Of a stretch of 64,000 nucleotides of DNA, positions 36,717-47,872 are shown one piece after another (the first letter of the stretch is position 1; the number at the start of each line of letters is the position of its first letter). The position numbers and the translations under genes are program-made. Source of the stretch: Hydractinia symbiolongicarpus (lineage: Eukaryota; Cnidaria; Hydrozoa; Anthoathecata; Hydractiniidae); the NCBI RefSeq assembly GCF_029227915.1, contig NC_079877.1, positions 1,922,001 through 1,986,000 of the forward strand, given 5' to 3'. Under the pieces are notes generated by a model that ran no database searches, was not told the origin of the DNA, and was given only the letters and a program-made list of their open reading frames with translations.

Positions 36717-38389
36717 GTCACATATTTGTACCAACATGTATTTAGCGATATTTTTCTCATATTACTAGTTTGCATCGCTTTTAACAGTGAAACGATTGAC
36801 TGTGGGACTTAATTGAACTGATTTTGGACTTTGACCTTATAAATGTGATAAATGAGCAATTTTGACTACAAAAAATAACATTCTTCTTAATTTGACATGA
36901 TTGCTGGAACTCAGCGATTACACTGGGCGCTGTGGTAGCGCTTTATTTAAAAATTAAGATACATAAGTCATTTTTAACTGTGGGACCAATCCTAGCCGTT
37001 ATAGCGCGCTAAAGAAATAGAGACAGTTTCAAAAACTACATTTCAATGACGTTCTAACGGTGTCAGTCCGTTTGAGTTACAACGGTTGGGTCACATATTT
37101 GTACCAACATGTATTTAGCGATATTTTTCCCATATTACTAGTTTGCATCGCTTTTAACAGTGAAACGATTGACTGTGGGACTTAATTGAACTGATTTTGG
37201 ACTGTGACCTTATAAATGTTATAAGTGAGAAAATTGGACTCTAAGAAATGACATTCTTCTTAATTTGACATGATTGTAGGAACTCAGCGATTACACTGGA
37301 CCCTGTGGTAGCGATTCATTTAAAAATTTAGATAAATAAGTCAATTTTACTGTGGGACCAATCCTAGCCGTTAGCGCGCGCTGAAGATATAGAGACAGTT
37401 TCGAAAACTCCATTTCATTGACTTTCTAACGGGGTCAATCCGTTTGAGTTACAACGGTTGCGTCACACATTCGTACCAACAAGTATTTAGTGATTTTTTT
37501 CCGATATTACTAAGTTGTATCGCTTTCAACAGTGAAACGATTGACTGTGGGACTTAATTGAACTGATTTTGGACTTCGACCTTATAAATGTGGTAAATGA
37601 GCGATTTTGACTACAAGAAATAACATTCTTCTTAATTTGACATGATTGCTGAAACTCAGCGATTACACTGGGCGCTGTGGTAGCGCTTTATTTAAAAATT
37701 AGGAAAATAAGTTATTTTTTAGTGTGGGACCAATCCTAGCCGTTATCGCGCATTGAAGAAATAGAGACAGTTTCACAAACTACATTTCATTGACTTTCTA
37801 ACAGTTTTAATCCGTTTGAGTTACAACGGTTGCGTCACATATTCGTACCAACATGTATCTAGTGATTTTCTTCCGATATTACTAAGTTGTATCGCTTTTA
37901 ACAATGAAATGATTGAGTGTGGAGCTTAATTGAGCTAGCTTTGGCCTGTGACCTTATAAATGTGATAAGTGAGCCAACTGCACTCCAAGAAAAAACATTC
38001 TTCTTATTTTGACATGATTGTTGGAACTCAGCGATTACACTTGGCGCAGTGGAAGCGCTTCATTTAAAAACTTAGATAAATAAGTCATTTTTTACTGTGG
38101 GACCAATCCTAGCCGTTGTCGCGCGCTGAAAAATTGCGACAGTTTCAAAAACTACATTTCAATGACGTTCTAACTGTATCAGTCCGTTTGAGTTACAACG
38201 GTTGCGTCACATATTCGTACCAACATGTATCTAGTGATTTTCTTCCGATATTACTAAGTTGTATTGGTTTTAACAGTGAAACGATTGACTGTGGGAATTA
38301 ATTCAACTAACTTTGGACTGTGACCTGATAAATGTGATAAATGAGACAATTGGACTCCAAGAAATAACATTCTTCTTAATTTGACGTAA

Positions 38390-40978
38390 ATGCCGGAACT
38401 TAGCGATTACACTGGGCGCTGTGAAGATTTGGAGAAAATTCTAAACAAAACACTCTCATTTTGTGATAACATCATTGTGATGGGGGACATAAACATTGAT
38501 ACTCATAATAAAAATGAAATAATAAATTATCATTACATAACTTCTCTTTGCGATACTTTTGACCTAAAAAACTTAGTCAAAGACAAAACATGTTTTGCAA
38601 GTGAACAAGGAACATCAATTGATGTTATTTTAACAAATAAACAAAGGTCTTTTCAAAACACTATGGTTACTGAGACTGGACTCAGTGACCATCATCTGAT
38701 GATTACAACTTTCCTAAGATCTCATCTGGTAAGATTGAAACCAAAACTAATTGTTTATAGAAGTAACAGAAAGTTTGATAAGAGAAAGTTTCTTTCTGAT
38801 GTTAGGAATACACGTTTTGATTTTAATGAAAATGACCCTGCTTCAAATTACGACCACTTGACAAAAACGTTTAGTTCTATTATTGAAAAGCATGCCCCGT
38901 TAAAACAGAAACTGCTCAGGGGAAATGAAGCACCTTTTATGAATAAAGAACTTAGGCAAGCCATTTATACCAGGTCAAGATTTAAAAACCGATACAATAA
39001 AGATCCTACTGAAGAAAACAAGATTAACTATAAAAAACAACGAAATAAGTGTGTTGGACTCAGAAAGAAAGCCATAAAAATGTATTTTAAAAATGTTATA
39101 GATTCTGGGATTGTAGAAAATAAAACTTTTTGGAAAACTATTAAGCCGTTTATAACCAATAAAAGTGGTTTGAACAATGATAACATTATGATTATCAAAG
39201 ATGGTGCTCAGATAACCAATGACAGTGAGCTTGCTGAATTATTTAATGAACACTATATTAACATTGTAGAAAAAAGTAGTGGAACCAAGCCAATATCAAT
39301 TGATTATCGAAATTCCTTAGACAAAGAGAGACTAATTAATGAGATAATTAAAACATACGAGAGTCATCCGAGTATTGTCAAAATTAAAGCCTGCAACGAA
39401 AATATAAATTTTTTTAACTTTGAGGAGGTAGATGACAACACAATCAAAAAACTTTTTACTAATTTAAACATAAATTCCTCTCCAGGTAGAGACAAAATAC
39501 CCCCAAAGCTTGTGAAGTTAGCTAGTGAATATCTGATTGGCCCATTGAAAAATGCTATAAACAGCAGCATAAAATTGAATATTTTTCCCGATGGAGCCAA
39601 ACGTGCAACGGTAGCACCTCTTGACAAAGGAGGCAAAGACAAACATAGCATTAAAAATTTTAGACCTGTCAGTGTGTTGAATGTATTTTCAAAATTCTAT
39701 GAAAACATAATGAAGGATCAAATCATGTCTTTCATAGAATCGAAACTTTCAATATTTTTGTCAGCCTATCGGAAAAACTATAACACACAGCATGTCTTAA
39801 TTCGTTTACTAGAAGAATGGAAAAAAAAACTTGATAAGAATTACGTGGTTGGTGCAGTCTTAATGGATCTATCAAAAGCATTCGATTGTGTGCCACATGA
39901 TTTACTAATCGCTAAACTTGAGGCATATGGATTTGAAATTAATGCCCTGAAATTTGTCCTGTCATACCTAACAAATAGAGAACAATCTACTCGTATAAAC
40001 GGACACTACAGTCTTTTCCAAATGATTCTTTCAGGCGTGCCGCAAGGATCAATCTTAGGCCCGATAATTTTTAATATTTTTCTTAACGATATTTTTCTTT
40101 TTATAACCAGAAGTGACCTACACAACTATGCTGATGATAATACATTGTCAAGCTTTTCCAATTCAATTCCAAACCTCATTAAAATTTTAGAAGGTGAGTC
40201 TGAGCAGGCGTTAGCATGGCTACATGAAAATAAAATGATTGCTAACCCTGACAAATTTCAATGCATTATAATCAGCAAAGATAGGATAGAAAACACAAGT
40301 AGTAAACTGATAAGAATCGGAGATAAAAACATATATTCGCAAGACACAGTCAAACTGTTAGGAGTTAAAATTGACAATAACCTTAGATTTGATCAGCACT
40401 TAAATGAGGTTTGCAAGAAAGCATCTGCGCAACTAAATGCTTTGTATAGATTTAAAAACATACTTCCTTTTAAAGCTAAGAGTGTCTTAGCAGAAAGTTT
40501 TGTGTATTCAAACTTTAACTACTGTCCACTTATTTGGAATTTCTCATCTTCAAAATCACTTTCTAGGGTCGAAAAACTCCATAAGCGAGCCCTAAAATTT
40601 GTAGATAGCGGATATTCAGAGAGAAAAGAAAGGTACATTTCTACCAAGAACAAAAGTAACTACATGAAAATTATGCGAATACGAAATCTATGTATAGAGA
40701 TTTTTAAATCTCTTAATAATTTAAATCCGCCATTTATGTTAGACATCTTTCAACGCAGCGAAACAAACAGGCCAGTACGAAGTCAATATTTAAATAATCT
40801 TAAAACATTGAACTTTAATACAAAAAATTTTGGGGAAAAATGTCTTCGCTCATTGGGGCCTAAAATTTGGAATACTTTACCTTCCGAATTGAAAAGTTGT
40901 AACAGCCTTAAAAAATTTAAAACGAAACTAAAGGAGTATGATTTCAGTCACTCGGTCTATTTAAATATTTTTTCTTAA
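38390..40978 (+). CDS. LINE ORF2 fragment: endonuclease C-terminal half and reverse transcriptase
   Basis: 862 codons. The ATG and residues 1-11 come from the satellite, so the true element protein starts at about residue 12 and its native N-terminus is lost. Residues 28-102 keep the back half of an endonuclease/exonuclease/phosphatase fold: GDINID (32-37), SIDVILTN (76-83) and SDHH (99-102). The front half with the usual catalytic Asn and Glu is absent, so nicking activity is not expected. The reverse transcriptase follows: SPGRDKIPPKLV upstream, motif A LMDLSKAFD (catalytic D493), motif B SGVPQGS (548-554) and motif C YADD (580-583), followed by NT. All three catalytic aspartates are present. 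The C-terminal tail has NYCPLIWNFSS and LGPKIWNTLP (822-831), typical of CR1/Jockey-like proteins. There is no RNase H or zinc knuckle. Known role of the family: copying element RNA into a nicked genomic target. This copy is probably not autonomous. Confidence 0.92.
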   Translation: MPELSDYTGRCEDLEKILNKTLSFCDNIIVMGDINIDTHNKNEIINYHYITSLCDTFDLKNLVKDKTCFASEQGTSIDVILTNKQRSFQNTMVTETGLSDHHLMITTFLRSHLVRLKPKLIVYRSNRKFDKRKFLSDVRNTRFDFNENDPASNYDHLTKTFSSIIEKHAPLKQKLLRGNEAPFMNKELRQAIYTRSRFKNRYNKDPTEENKINYKKQRNKCVGLRKKAIKMYFKNVIDSGIVENKTFWKTIKPFITNKSGLNNDNIMIIKDGAQITNDSELAELFNEHYINIVEKSSGTKPISIDYRNSLDKERLINEIIKTYESHPSIVKIKACNENINFFNFEEVDDNTIKKLFTNLNINSSPGRDKIPPKLVKLASEYLIGPLKNAINSSIKLNIFPDGAKRATVAPLDKGGKDKHSIKNFRPVSVLNVFSKFYENIMKDQIMSFIESKLSIFLSAYRKNYNTQHVLIRLLEEWKKKLDKNYVVGAVLMDLSKAFDCVPHDLLIAKLEAYGFEINALKFVLSYLTNREQSTRINGHYSLFQMILSGVPQGSILGPIIFNIFLNDIFLFITRSDLHNYADDNTLSSFSNSIPNLIKILEGESEQALAWLHENKMIANPDKFQCIIISKDRIENTSSKLIRIGDKNIYSQDTVKLLGVKIDNNLRFDQHLNEVCKKASAQLNALYRFKNILPFKAKSVLAESFVYSNFNYCPLIWNFSSSKSLSRVEKLHKRALKFVDSGYSERKERYISTKNKSNYMKIMRIRNLCIEIFKSLNNLNPPFMLDIFQRSETNRPVRSQYLNNLKTLNFNTKNFGEKCLRSLGPKIWNTLPSELKSCNSLKKFKTKLKEYDFSHSVYLNIFS

Positions 40979-41121
40979 TTTTTATACATTTTTCATAAAA
41001 CCATAAACAAATTTTTGTCGGATTTGATTAGTTTCCTGTATATTTATAAGTATGTATTTATTTATTTTTTTATATCAGGAAGCTATATGTACATAGTTAT
41101 TTCTCCGACGTTAAATAAATT
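40979..41121 (+). other. LINE 3' untranslated region
   Basis: An AT-rich segment between the ORF2 stop (TAA at 40,976-40,978) and the (AAG)n tail. It contains runs such as GTATTTATTTATTTTTTT. It has no similarity to the satellite and no further open frame. In this class the 3' end is what the reverse transcriptase recognises, but no specific stem could be assigned by eye. Confidence 0.8.
41114..41119 (+). promoter_or_regulatory. AATAAA polyadenylation-type signal of the LINE
   Basis: A perfect AATAAA hexamer lies 3 bases before the (AAG)6 tail. It may be a used signal or simply part of an A-rich 3' end, since the tail is not poly(A). Confidence 0.5.
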
Positions 41122-41139
41122 AAGAAGAAGAAGAAGAAG
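41122..41139 (+). repeat. (AAG)6 simple-repeat tail of the LINE
   Basis: Six AAG triplets end the element and abut TGGTAGCGC of the satellite. Short microsatellite tails in place of poly(A) are known for CR1, L2 and RTE type LINEs. This fits a 3' end copied by template slippage. Confidence 0.9.
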
Positions 41140-43160
41140 TGGTAGCGCTTCATTTAAAAATTTAGATAAATAAGTCATTCTTTACTGTGGGACCAATCGT
41201 AGCCGTTGTCGCGCGCTGAAAAAATAGCGACAGTTTCAAAAACTACATTTCAATGACGTTCTAACGGTGTCAGTCCGTTTGAGTTACAACGGTTGGGTCA
41301 CATATTTGTACCAACATGTATTTAGCGACATTTTTCTCATATTACTAGTTTGCATCGCTTTTAACAGTGAAACGATTGACTGTGGGACTTAATTAAACTG
41401 ATTCTGGAGTGTGACCTTATAAATGTTATAAGTGAGAAAATTGGACTCTAAGAAATGACATTCTTCTTAATTTGACAAGATTGTAGGAACTCAGCGATTA
41501 CACTGGACCCTGTGGTAGCGATTCATTTAAAAATTTAGATAAATAAGTCAATTTTACTGTGGGACCAATCCTAGCCGTTAGCGCGCGCTGAAGATATAGA
41601 GACAGTTTCGAAAACTCCATTTCATTGACACTCTAACGGTGTCAATCCGTTTGAGTTACAACGGTTGCGTCACACATTCGTACCAACATGTATTTAGTGA
41701 TTTTTTTCCGATATTACTAAGTTGTATCGCTTTCAACAGTAAAACGATTGACTGTGGGACTTAATTGAACTGATTTTGGACTTTGACCTTATAAATGTGA
41801 TAAGTGAGCCATTTTGACTACAAGAAAAAACATTCTTCTTAATTTTACATGATTGCTGGATTTCGGCGATTACACTGGTTGCTGTGGTTGCGCTTTATTT
41901 AAAAATTAAGATAAATAAGTCATTTTTTACTGTGGGACGAATCCTAGTCGTTAGTTCGCGCTGAAGAAATAGAGACAGTTTCAAAAACTACATTTCATTG
42001 AATTTCTAACAGTTTTAATCCGTTTGAGTTGCAACGGTTGCGTCACATATTCGCACCAACATGTATTTAGTGATACTCTTCCCGTATTACTAAGTTGTAT
42101 CGCTTTCAACAGTAAAACGATTGACTGTGGGACTTAATTGAAGTGATTTTGGACTTTGACCTTATAAATGTGATAAGTGAGCCATTTTTTCTACAAGAAA
42201 TAACATTCTTCTTAATTTTACATGATTGCTGGAACTCAGCGATTACACTGGGCGCTGTGGTTGCGCTTTATTTAAAAATTAAGATAAATAAGTCATTTTT
42301 TATTGTGGGACGAACCCTAGTCGTTAGTTCGCGCTGAAGAAATAGAGACAGTTTCAAAAACTACATTTCATTGACTTTCTAACAGTTTTAATCCGTTTGA
42401 GTTGCAACGGTTGCGTCACATATTCGCACCAACATGTATTTAGTGATTTTCTTCCCGTATTACTAAGTTGTATCGCTTTCAACAGTGAAACGATTGACTG
42501 TGGGACTTAATTGAACTGATTTTGGACTTTGACCTTATAAATGTCATAAGTGAGCCATTTTGACTACAAGAAATAACATTCTTCTTAATTTTACATGATT
42601 GCTGGAACTCAGCGATTACACTGGGCGCTGTGGTTGCGCTTTATTTAACAATTAAGATAAATAAGTCATTTTTTACTGTGGGACGAATCCTAGTCGTTAG
42701 TTCGCGCTGAAGAAATAGAGACAGTTTCAAAAACTACATTTCATTGACTTTCTAACAGTTTTAATCCGTTTGAGTTGCAACGGTTGCGTCACATATTCGC
42801 ACCAACATGTATTTAGTGATTTTCTTCCCGTATTACTAAGTTGTATCGCTTTCAACAGTGAAACGATTGACTGTGGGACTTAATTGAACTGATTTTAGAC
42901 TTTGACCTTATAAATGTGATAAATGAGCAATTTTGACTACAAGAAATAACATTCTTCTTAATTTGACATGATTGCTGGAAATCAGCGATTACACTGGGCG
43001 CTGTGGTAGCGCTTTATTTAAAAATTAAGATAAATAAGTCATTTTTAACTGTGGGACCAATCCTAGCCGTTATAGCGCGCTAAAGAAATAGAGACAGTTT
43101 CAAAAACTACATTTCAATGACGTTCTAACGGCGTCAGTCCGTTTGAGTTACAACGGTTGG
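41140..43160 (+). repeat. Array segment right of the LINE: C-D-E-E-E monomers
   Basis: After the rest of the split B monomer come C (41,297), D (41,669) and E-type monomers near 42,041, 42,414 and 42,786, the last with a TATAGCGCGCTAAAG back like the one near 22,996. The order continues the A-B-C-D-E scheme. Nothing but satellite is present. Confidence 0.82.
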
Positions 43161-46100
43161 GTCACATATTTGTACCAACATGTATTTAACGATATTTTTC
43201 TCATATTACTAGTTTGCATCGCTTTTAACAGTGAAACGATTGACTGTGGGACTTAATTGAACTGATTTTGGACTGTGACCTTATAAATGTTATAAGTGAG
43301 AAAATTGGACTCTAAGAAATGACATTCTTCTTAATTTGACATGATTGTAGGAACTCAGCGATTGCACTGGACCCTGTGGTAGCGATTCATTTAAAAATTT
43401 AGATAAATAAGTCAATTTTACTGTGGGACCAATCGTAGCCGTTAGCGCGCGCTGAAGAGATAGAGACAGTTTCGAAAACTCCATTTCATTGACTTTCTAA
43501 CGGGGTCAATCCATTTGAGTTACAACGGTTGCGTCACACATTCGTACCAACAAGTATTTAGTGATTTTTTTCCGATATTACTAAGTTGTATCGCTTTCAA
43601 CATTGAAACGATTGACTGTGGGACTTAATTGAACTGATTTTGGACTTCGACCTTATAAATGTGATAAATGAGCGATTTTGACTACAAGAAATAACATTCT
43701 TCTTAATTTTACATGATTGCTGGAACTCAGCGATTACACTGGGCGCTGTGGTAGCGCTTTATTTAAAATTTAAGAAAATAAGTTATTTTTTAGTGTGGGA
43801 CCAATCTTAGCCGTTATCGCGCATTGAAGAAATAGAGACAGTTTCAAAAACTACATTTTATTGACTTTCTAACGGTGTCAATCCAGTGGAGTTACAACGG
43901 TTGCGTCACATATTCGCACCAACATGTATTTAGTGATTTTCTTCCGATATTACTAAGTTGTATCGCTTTCAACAGTGAAACGATTGACTGTGGGAGTTAA
44001 TTGAATGATTCTGGACTGTGACCTTACAAATGTGATGAAGGAGCTAATTGGTCTCCAAGGAATAACATTCTTCTTAATTTGACATGATTGCTGGAATTCA
44101 GCGATTACATTAGGCTCTGTGGTAGCGCTTTATTTAAAAACTTAGATAAATAAGTTTTTTCTTACTGGGGGACCGATCCTGGCCGTTAGCACGTGCTGAA
44201 TAAATAGGAACAGTTCCAAAGGCTATATTTCATTGACTTACTAACGGTATAAATCCGTTTAAGTTACAGCGGTTGTATTTAGCGACAGTATTCGGATATT
44301 ACTAGGTTGCATCGCTTTTAACAGTGAAACTTTTGACTGTGGGACTTAATTGAACTGATTTTAGTCTTTGACCTTATAAATGTGATAAATGAGCCAGTTT
44401 GACTACAACAAATAACATTCTTCTTAATTTGACATGATTGCTGGAACTCAGCGATTACGCTGGGCGCTGTGGTAGCGCTTTATTAAACAATTAAGACAAA
44501 TAAGTCATTTTTTACTGTGGGACTAGTCCTAGCCGTTAGTTCGGCCTGAAGAAATAGAGACCGTTTCAAAAACTACATTTCATTGATTTTCTAACGGTGT
44601 CCATCCGTTTGAGTTACAACATTGTCGTCACATATTCGTACCAACATGTATTTAGTGATTTTTTTCCGATATTACTAAGTTGCATTGCTTTTAACAGTGA
44701 AACGATTGACCGTGGGACTTAATTGAACTGATTCTGGACTGTAACCTTATGAATGCGATAAATGAGCCAATTGGACTCCAAGAATAACATTCTTCTTAAT
44801 TCGACATGATTGCTGGAACTCAGCGAGTACACTAGGATCTGTGGTATCGCTTTATTTAAAAATTAGGAAAATAAGTTATTTTTAAGTGTGGGACCAATCC
44901 TAGCCGTTATCGCGCATTGAAGAAATAGAGAGAGTTTCAAAAACTACATTTCATTGACTTTCTAACGGTGTCAATCCGGTGGAGTTACAACAGTTGCGAC
45001 ACAAATTCGCACCAACATGTATTTAATGATTTTCTTCCGATAAATCTAAGTTGTAATTTTTTTAACAGTGAAACGATTGACTGTGGGAATTAATTGAACT
45101 TATTCTGGACTGTGACCTTATAAATGTGATAAATGAGCTAATTGTTCTCCAAGAATAACATTCTTCTTAATTCGACATGATTGCTGGAATTCAGCGAGTA
45201 CACTAGGATCTGTGGTATCGCTTTATTTAAAAATTAGGAAAATAAGTTATTTTTAAGTGTGGGACCAATCCTAGCCGTTATCGCGCATTGAAGAAATAGA
45301 GAGAGTTTCAAAAACTACATTTCATTGACTTTCTAACGGTGTCAATCCGGTGGAGTTACAACGGTTGCGACACAAATTCGCACCAACATGTATTTAATGA
45401 TTTTCTTCCGATAAATCTAAGTTGTATTTTTTTTAACAGTGAAACGATTGACTGTGGGAATTAATTGAACTTATTCTGGACTGTGACCTTATAAATGTGA
45501 TGAATAAGCTAATTGTTCTCCAAGGAATAACATTCTTCTTAATTTGACATGATTGCTGGAACTCAGCGATTACGCTGGGCGCTGTGGTAGCGCTTTATTA
45601 AAAAATTAAGACAAATAAGTCATTTTTTACTGTGGGACCAATCGTAGCCGTTGTTGCGCGCTGAAAAAATAGCAACAGTTTCAAAAACTACATGTCAATG
45701 ACGTTCTAACGGTGTCAGTCCGTTTGATTTACAACGGCTGAGTCACATATTTGTACCAACATGTATTTAGCGATATTTTTCTCATATTACTAGTTTGCAT
45801 CGCTTTTAACAGTGAAACGATTGACTGTGGGACTTAGTTGAACTGACTTTGGACTGTGACCTTATAAATGTTATAAGTGAGACAATTGGACTTCGAGAAA
45901 TGACATTCTTCTTAATTTGACATGGTTGTAGGAACTCAGCGATTACACTGGACCCTGAGGAAGCGATTCATTTAAAATTTTAGATAAATAAGTCAATTTT
46001 ACTGTGGAACCAACTTGAGTTACAACAGTTGCATCACACATTCGTACCAACATGTATTTAGTGATTTTTCTCCGATATTACTAAGTTGTATCGCTTTCAA

Positions 46101-47872
46101 CAGTAAAACGATTGACTGTGGGACTTAGTTGAACTGATTTTGGACTTTGACCTTATAAATGTGATAAGTGAGCCATTTTGACTACAAGAAATAACATTCT
46201 TCTTAATTTGACATGATTTCTGGAATTCAGCGATTACATTAGGATCTGAGGTAGCGCTTTATTTAAAAACTTAGATAAATAAGTTTTTTCTTACTGGGGG
46301 AACAATCCTGGCCGTTAGCACGTGCTGAATAAATAGGAACAGTTCCAAAGGCTACATTTCATTGACTTACTCACGGTGTCAATATGTTTGAGTTACAACG
46401 GTTGCGTCACATATTCGCACCAACATGTATTTAGTGATTTTCTTCTGATATTACTAAGTTGTATTTTTTTTAACAGTGAAACGATTGACTGTGGGCATTA
46501 ATTGAACTGATGCTGGACTGTGACCTTATAAATGTGATAAATGAGCTACTTGTTCTCCAAGGAATAACATTCTTCTTAATTTGACATGATTGCTGGAATT
46601 CAGCGATTACATTAGGCTCTGTGGTAGTACTTTATTTAAAAAATTAGATAAAAAAGTCTTTTCTTACTGGGGGACCAATCCTGGCCGTTACCACGTGCTG
46701 AATAAATAGGAACAGTTCCAAAGGCTACATTTCATTGACTTACTAACGGTGTCAATCCGTTTGAGTTACAACGGTTGCGTCACATATTCGTACCAACATG
46801 TATTTAGTGAATTTCTTCCGATATTACTAAGTTGTATTGCTTTTAACATTGAAACGATTGACTGTGGGAATTAATTGAACTGATTCTGGAATGTGTCCTA
46901 ATAAATGTGATAAATGAGCCAATTGGTCTCCAAGGAAAATATTCTTATTAATTTGAAATGATTGCTTGCATTCAGCAATTACATTAGGCTCTGTGGGAGC
47001 GCTTTATTTAAAAACTTAGATAAATAAGTCTTTTGTTACTGTGGGACCAATCCTGGCCGTTAGCACGCGCTGAATAAATAGGAACAGTTCCAAAGACTAC
47101 ATTTCATTGACTTTCTAACGGCATAAATCCGTTTTAGTTACAACGGTTGTACTTAGCGATAGTATTTGGATATTACTAGGTTGCATCGCTTTTAACAGTG
47201 AAACGTTTGACTGTAGGACTTAATTGAACTGATTTTAGTCTTTGACCTTATAAATGTGATAAATGAGCAAGTTTGACTACAACAAATAACATTCTTCTTA
47301 ATTTGACATGATTGCTGGAACTCAGCGATTACGCTGGGCGCTGTGGTAGCGCTTTATTAAAAAACTTAGATAAATAAGTCATATTTTACTGTGGGACCAA
47401 TCCTAGCCGTTATCGCGCGCTGAAAAATAGCGTCAGTTTCAAAAACTACATTTCAATGACGTTCTAACTGTATCAGTCCGTTTGAGTTACAACGGTTGCG
47501 TCAAATATTCGTACCAACATGTATCTAGTGATTTTCTGCCGATATTACTAAGTTGTATTGGTTTTAACAGTGAAACGATTGACTGTGGGAATTAATTCAA
47601 CTAACTTTGGACTGTGACCTGATAAATGTGATAAATGAGACACTTGGACTCCAAGAAATAACTTTCTTCTTAATTTGACGTGAATGCCGTACCTTAGCGA
47701 TTAAATTGGGCGCTGTGGTAGCGCTTCATTAAAAAATTTAGATAAATAAGTCATTCTTTACTGTGGGACCAATCGTAGCCGTTGTCGCGCGCTGAAAAAA
47801 TAGCGACAGTTTCAAAAAGTACTTTTCAATGACGTTCTAACGGTGTCAGTCCGTTTGATTTACAACGGTTGA
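43161..47872 (+). repeat. Large block duplicated at 31,634-36,716 (copy 2)
   Basis: This is the partner of the left-arm block, in the same orientation. It includes F, G, two GATAAATCTAAG monomers, a 291-bp deleted C monomer (45,742), D, X, a single Y, G and B. The offset between copies includes the 2.7-kb LINE, which lies between them and in neither. Confidence 0.87.
45742..46032 (+). repeat. 291-bp deleted C monomer (second copy)
   Basis: This has the same internal deletion as the monomer at 34,214, inherited through the large block duplication. The joint reads GGAACCAACTTGAG, one base different. Confidence 0.88.

Larger units (their letters stand above)
1..38423 (+). repeat. Satellite DNA array, left arm (about 372-bp monomer)
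   Basis: A head-to-tail tandem array. A landmark GTCACATATTCGTACC or a close variant recurs at 1, 374, 745, 1117, 1490, 1860, 2233 and 2605, giving spacings of 370-373 bp, and it continues to the LINE at 38,424. Other marks in nearly every monomer are GACTGTGGGACTTAATT, CCTTATAAATG, AACATTCTTCTTAATTTGAC, CAGCGATTACACTGGG, TACTGTGGGACC and GACAGTTTC. All monomers read in the same direction. The sequence is AT-rich, with a short CpG-rich core (GCGCGC) near the 3' third. No gene is visible. Such arrays are typical of centromeric or pericentromeric heterochromatin, but the location here is inferred. I do not recognise the family by name. Confidence 0.97.
38424..41139 (+). mobile_element. 5'-truncated non-LTR retrotransposon (LINE, CR1/L2/Jockey-like)
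   Basis: This is the only non-satellite sequence in the window. It carries one long reading frame (partial endonuclease plus reverse transcriptase), a 3' untranslated region of about 140 bp, an AATAAA at 41,114-41,119 and a short (AAG)6 tail at 41,122-41,139 instead of poly(A). There are no long terminal repeats. The 5' end begins inside the endonuclease domain, so ORF1 and the start of ORF2 are missing, as is usual for incomplete target-primed reverse transcription. A target duplication is at most GTG (38,421-38,423 and 41,139-41,141) and overlaps the tail. The lack of stops or frameshifts over 2.55 kb suggests a young insertion. Clade assignment by motif only; Jockey or Rex-like relatives remain possible. 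Confidence 0.93.
38206..41296 (+). repeat. B-type satellite monomer split by the LINE
   Basis: The front half (38,206-38,423) ends GGGCGCTGTG. The back half (from about 41,140) resumes GGTAGCGCTTC and runs to the next C monomer at 41,297. Removing the LINE restores an ordinary 373-bp B monomer followed by a C monomer, as seen at 36,344-36,717. This shows a single clean insertion without rearrangement. Confidence 0.9.

Noticed and set aside
1-38423. CRISPR array or other prokaryotic repeat system
   Set aside because: The units are about 372 bp and contiguous, with no unique spacers, no cas genes and no bacterial gene context. The insert is a eukaryotic LINE.
39364-39651. 95-codon minus-strand frame within the LINE
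   Set aside because: It lies antisense to the reverse transcriptase region and has no recognisable features; it is a shadow of the coding strand.
38424-41139. LTR retrotransposon, DNA transposon or endogenous virus
   Set aside because: There are no terminal direct or inverted repeats, and no protease, integrase, transposase or envelope. The endonuclease motifs and YADD reverse transcriptase fit a non-LTR element.
42143-42337. 64-codon + strand frame, and another on the - strand at 43,290-43,484
   Set aside because: Both are random open frames in satellite monomers, with no counterpart kept in most other copies.
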